From Nitrospirota bacterium (GTDB lineage: Bacteria > Nitrospirota > Nitrospiria > Nitrospirales > Nitrospiraceae): DNA of 8,529 bases. Location: contig JAIBHQ010000022.1 of assembly GCA_020028595.1 (NCBI GenBank), forward strand, positions 1 through 8,529, read 5' to 3'. The notes below the pieces were generated by a model, which worked only from the letters and a program-made list of their open reading frames with translations, was not told the DNA's origin and did not search any database. Each line of letters begins with the position of its first letter. Positions within the stretch are counted from its first letter, which is position 1. The translations under genes and the position numbers were made by a program. Of the stretch, positions 5,789 through 8,529 are shown piece by piece.

Positions 5789-6949
5789 CTAAAAGGTGCG
5801 TACGTAGGCCTGGTAGGCGTCGTAGTTGCGCTTCATTTCTTCCAGGCTGTCACCACCGAACTTTTCGATCATGGCGTTGGCCATTTCGAATGCGACCACG
5901 GCTTCTCCGACGACTCCCGCCGCCGGCACCGTGCAAATATCCGAACGCTCCACGGTCGCGTCGAAGGGTTCCTTGGTTTCGATATCGACGCTCTTCTTGG
6001 GGCTGTAGAGGGTCGAGATGGGCTTCATCGCCACGCGGAGCACGATCGGCTGCCCGTTGGTGATGCCGCCCTCCAAACCGCCCGCATTGTTGGTTTTCCT
6101 GATAAACTGCTTGCCGCCCTGCTCGTAATAGATTTCATCGTGGACTTCGGATCCGAACCGGCGCGCGGCTTCGAAACCCATCCCGATTTCAACGCCCTTC
6201 ATCGCCTGGATGCTCATCGCCGCCATGGCCAATCGGGCGCCGAGCCGGCGATCCCATTGCGCGTAACTCCCAAGTCCGATCGGAGAGTTCGTCGCGACGA
6301 CTTCGAACACGCCTCCAAGCGTGTCCCCCTTGTGCTTGGCGGCCCGGATGCGCTCGATCATCTGAGCGCCTGCCGCCTCATCCGGGCAGCGCACATCCGA
6401 TCGCTCGGCCTGGTCATAGGCCACCAACGGATCATTGATACGAGTCGCCGTCACCCCGCCGATTTCCATCGTGTAACTCACGACACGCATGCCGAACTGG
6501 CCCAACAGGGCCTTGGCGACCCCGCCGATTGCCACGCGAATGGCGGTTTCACGGGCGCTGGCTTTCTCCAGCACGTTCCGGATGTCCCGATGACCGTATT
6601 TGATGGCTCCGACGAGATCGGCGTGGCCGGGGCGCGGGCGGGTCACAACTTTGGCGGGTGGAGCCTGACTGGGCTCGACCGCCATCACGTCTTTCCAGTT
6701 TTCCCAGTCTTTGTTGGCGACGAGCAGGCCGATCGGGTTCCCGAGGGTTTTGCCGTGCCGGACACCGCAGGCAAATTCGACGCGGTCTTCTTCGACGCGC
6801 ATGCGGCCACCCCGCCCGTAGCCTTTTTGGCGGCGGGCGAGATCGCTGTTGACCATGTCAGGCGTCAGCGGCAGGCCGGCTGGAACACCTTCGAGGACCG
6901 CCAGGAGGTATTTGCCGTGAGATTCCCCCCCATTCAGATACCGCAGCAT
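5789..6949 (-). CDS. aroC: Chorismate synthase
   Basis: Last step of the shikimate pathway: removes phosphate from EPSP to give chorismate, with reduced FMN as cofactor. The 386 residues start with MLRYLNGGESHG, which carries signature GESHG (8-12) and the catalytic His11. RPRPGHAD near 104-111 holds the second conserved histidine (109), EKASARETA follows near 128-136, and RSDICTVPAAG near 335-345 contains the conserved flavin-site Asp337. Length and ends match the bacterial family. The start at 6947-6949 is fixed by homology; no convincing Shine-Dalgarno lies in the 17 bases after pilQ, so translation may be coupled to pilQ. Together with aroB it supplies two shikimate steps from the same transcript. 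The gap to aroB (5687-5788) shows no clear promoter or terminator. Confidence 0.97.
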   Translation of the reverse strand: MLRYLNGGESHGKYLLAVLEGVPAGLPLTPDMVNSDLARRQKGYGRGGRMRVEEDRVEFACGVRHGKTLGNPIGLLVANKDWENWKDVMAVEPSQAPPAKVVTRPRPGHADLVGAIKYGHRDIRNVLEKASARETAIRVAIGGVAKALLGQFGMRVVSYTMEIGGVTATRINDPLVAYDQAERSDVRCPDEAAGAQMIERIRAAKHKGDTLGGVFEVVATNSPIGLGSYAQWDRRLGARLAMAAMSIQAMKGVEIGMGFEAARRFGSEVHDEIYYEQGGKQFIRKTNNAGGLEGGITNGQPIVLRVAMKPISTLYSPKKSVDIETKEPFDATVERSDICTVPAAGVVGEAVVAFEMANAMIEKFGGDSLEEMKRNYDAYQAYVRTF

Positions 6950-6966
6950 GATGGAGTGTCCGGCAT

Positions 6967-8529
6967 TTAACTCTTGACGATAAAAGGTGTGAGAAAGATC
7001 AGGAGCTCCTGCTTGGCGACCGTCTCGCTCTTAGCCTTGAACAGCCACCCCAGCACCGGGATCCTCGACAAATACGGCACCCCGGACACGTTATTGGTCT
7101 GCGAATCGACGAAGATTCCTCCGATGACTGCGGTTTCGCCGTCACGCACCAGCACCTGCGTGCTGGCTTCGCGTTTGTCGATGCTCGGTCCGGCCGGGTT
7201 GCTGCGGGCACCCACGGAATTTCGAGTGGTTTTGATCTGCAGCAAGATCTGCTTCGACACTTCGTTCGGGTCGCGCGAGGTGATCTGAGGCGTGACCAGC
7301 AATTCAAGATTCGCGTCCACGAAGGTGGTCTGCGTGCCCTGGAGCGATGTCGTTTGGAACGGAATCGACTCGCCCTGGGAAATCTTGGCCTGGCGCTTAT
7401 CCAACGTGCTGATCTTCGGTGCCGCAATGACCTTCGTCAGACCCAGCACCTCGCCCGCAGACAGCCGGGCATCGAGTGCAAAACCACCCAGCAGCTTGCC
7501 GACTCCGAAACCAACGCCAGGAACGGAGGACAAACCGGACACGGCCGCAGGGAGGTTGACCATGAACGTCCTTGGCTGCGTACCGCCGACAGCTGGCTCG
7601 GCAAAAGCGCCTGTCAGATTTCCAAAAATCCGGTATCCATTGGGGTTGACATCGGAATTTTGCACACCCCACTGGACACCCAAGCCACGCGAGTAACTGG
7701 TGTCCGCCTGCACGATCCGGGATTCAATTTGAATCTGCGGGACCTCGATGTCGAGCAGATCGACAAGCTCCTTGAACGCGGCCAGCCTGCTGGCCGTGTC
7801 CTGGACGACGATGGCATTTCCACCCTGATTCACGGACAACTGACCACGCGTGCTCAGATATTGACGGAGCGACGTTTGAATCTCCGTGGCCTGGACGTTT
7901 CGGACATAGATGATCTTCGTGACCAAATCCTCGGCTTTGACTTTGGCATCCTTGGCCTTGGCTTCCTCATCCTGCTGCTTGGTCACGTTGGCAAGCGTAT
8001 CGATCCACAGAATGTTGCCCGAACGGAGCTTGCCGAGGTTGTTCATCTTCAACAGCATGTCGAGCGCCTGGTCCCACGGCACGTTCAGAAGGCGCATCGT
8101 GACCTTGCCCTTCACAGTCTCGCCGATGACCAGGTTAAAGCCGCTCACTTCCGCAATGAGCCGGAACACGTTCTGAATGTCCGCTTGCTGGAAGTCCAGG
8201 GAAATGCGGCGACCCGCGAACCGCCGTTCGCCGATTGGCTCGGAATCCTCCGACTCTTTGACTTCCGGCGCCATTTGCGCCGCCGCGGACCTATCTTCCA
8301 ACTGTGCCAGCCGCTCGGGGAACGGCACGCGGCCGGCCTTGGCCACCCGCACCCGGTCTTGTTCCGGTTCCCGCCCTCTGGCCGGTTGATCCAGCGCCCG
8401 CAATTCCATCGGCGCCGCTCCGCTTTCCGAGCGACTCACGTCGCCTGTCGTCAGACGGACGGCGAGCTGCATCTTGCCGGGCAGGACGGTGTACTGAACC
8501 GGCTGGGGCAGATCAAACACCAGCCGCAC
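6967..8529 (-). CDS. pilQ: Type IV pilus secretin PilQ (5' end cut by window edge)
   Basis: Outer-membrane secretin through which the type IV pilus is extruded. The window holds the C-terminal 520 residues; the frame runs off the edge, and the GTG at 8527-8529 is not a real start. Order: tail of an AMIN domain (RLVFDLPQPVQYTV, 2-15), a charged linker (30-105), a secretin/TonB short N-terminal (STN) domain (about 107-180), a Lys/Ala/Glu-rich helix (185-200), a secretin N1 domain (about 202-262), and the beta-barrel secretin domain (about 265-520). The barrel part shows LTKVIAAPKISTLDKRQAKI, ESIPFQ, and the signature VPYLSRIPVLGWLFK ending in ELLIFLTPFIV. Full-length PilQ is about 700 residues, so roughly 200 residues (signal peptide and AMIN repeats) are missing. 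The STN-N1-secretin order with AMIN fits PilQ better than the type II secretin GspD. pilMNOP would be expected just upstream, outside the window. Confidence 0.95.
   Translation of the reverse strand: MRLVFDLPQPVQYTVLPGKMQLAVRLTTGDVSRSESGAAPMELRALDQPARGREPEQDRVRVAKAGRVPFPERLAQLEDRSAAAQMAPEVKESEDSEPIGERRFAGRRISLDFQQADIQNVFRLIAEVSGFNLVIGETVKGKVTMRLLNVPWDQALDMLLKMNNLGKLRSGNILWIDTLANVTKQQDEEAKAKDAKVKAEDLVTKIIYVRNVQATEIQTSLRQYLSTRGQLSVNQGGNAIVVQDTASRLAAFKELVDLLDIEVPQIQIESRIVQADTSYSRGLGVQWGVQNSDVNPNGYRIFGNLTGAFAEPAVGGTQPRTFMVNLPAAVSGLSSVPGVGFGVGKLLGGFALDARLSAGEVLGLTKVIAAPKISTLDKRQAKISQGESIPFQTTSLQGTQTTFVDANLELLVTPQITSRDPNEVSKQILLQIKTTRNSVGARSNPAGPSIDKREASTQVLVRDGETAVIGGIFVDSQTNNVSGVPYLSRIPVLGWLFKAKSETVAKQELLIFLTPFIVKS

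Noticed and set aside
5045..6970. 641-codon open frame on the plus strand opposite aroB, aroC and the end of pilQ
   Set aside because: It lies antisense to three well-conserved enzymes/structural genes, is His/Arg/Asp-rich without domains, and crosses gene boundaries. It is a by-product of high GC content.

Overview
The window is GC-rich chromosomal DNA from a Gram-negative bacterium with type IV pili. All five supported genes are on the minus strand, so transcription runs from position 8529 towards position 1. Gene content and protein style (PilQ secretin, chorismate synthase, glutamine-dependent NAD synthetase, GAF-ANTAR regulator, Amt transporter) would fit Nitrospira or a relative in Nitrospirota. 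That assignment is a guess from general resemblance; a deltaproteobacterial-type lineage is also possible.

Layout in transcription order: pilQ (C-terminal 520 residues, 5' end outside the window), aroC, aroB, a GAF-GAF-ANTAR RNA-binding antiterminator, then a 165-base regulatory gap, nadE, and amt (3' end just outside the window). The first four genes are tightly packed: 17 bases between pilQ and aroC, about 100 between aroC and aroB, and an ATGA stop/start overlap between aroB and the ANTAR gene. They look like the tail of a pilus-assembly operon joined to shikimate-pathway genes, a variant of the known pilQ-aroK-aroB linkage. nadE and amt are 18 bases apart and form a second unit with its own promoter.

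The most interesting part is the leader between the ANTAR gene and nadE. A sigma70-like promoter (3216-3247) is followed by two hairpins with the same hexaloop, AAUGAC (3179-3196 and 3129-3142). Between them is a 9-bp hairpin, and a strong intrinsic terminator (3095-3133) ends 5 bases before the nadE ATG. The second hexaloop hairpin overlaps the 5' arm of the terminator, so the two cannot form together. Tandem hexaloops with A at position 1 and G at position 4, the second overlapping a terminator, are the known RNA target of ANTAR-domain antiterminators such as EutV, NasR and AmiR, and the gene immediately upstream encodes such a protein. I infer that the GAF-ANTAR protein senses a small molecule through its GAF domains, binds the leader and lets polymerase read into nadE-amt. 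That would place glutamine-dependent NAD synthesis and ammonium uptake under RNA-based nitrogen or metabolic control. The structures are read directly from the sequence; the ligand and the regulatory sign are not.

No tRNA, rRNA, mobile element, CRISPR array or pseudogene was seen, and there is no gene-free stretch above 300 bases.
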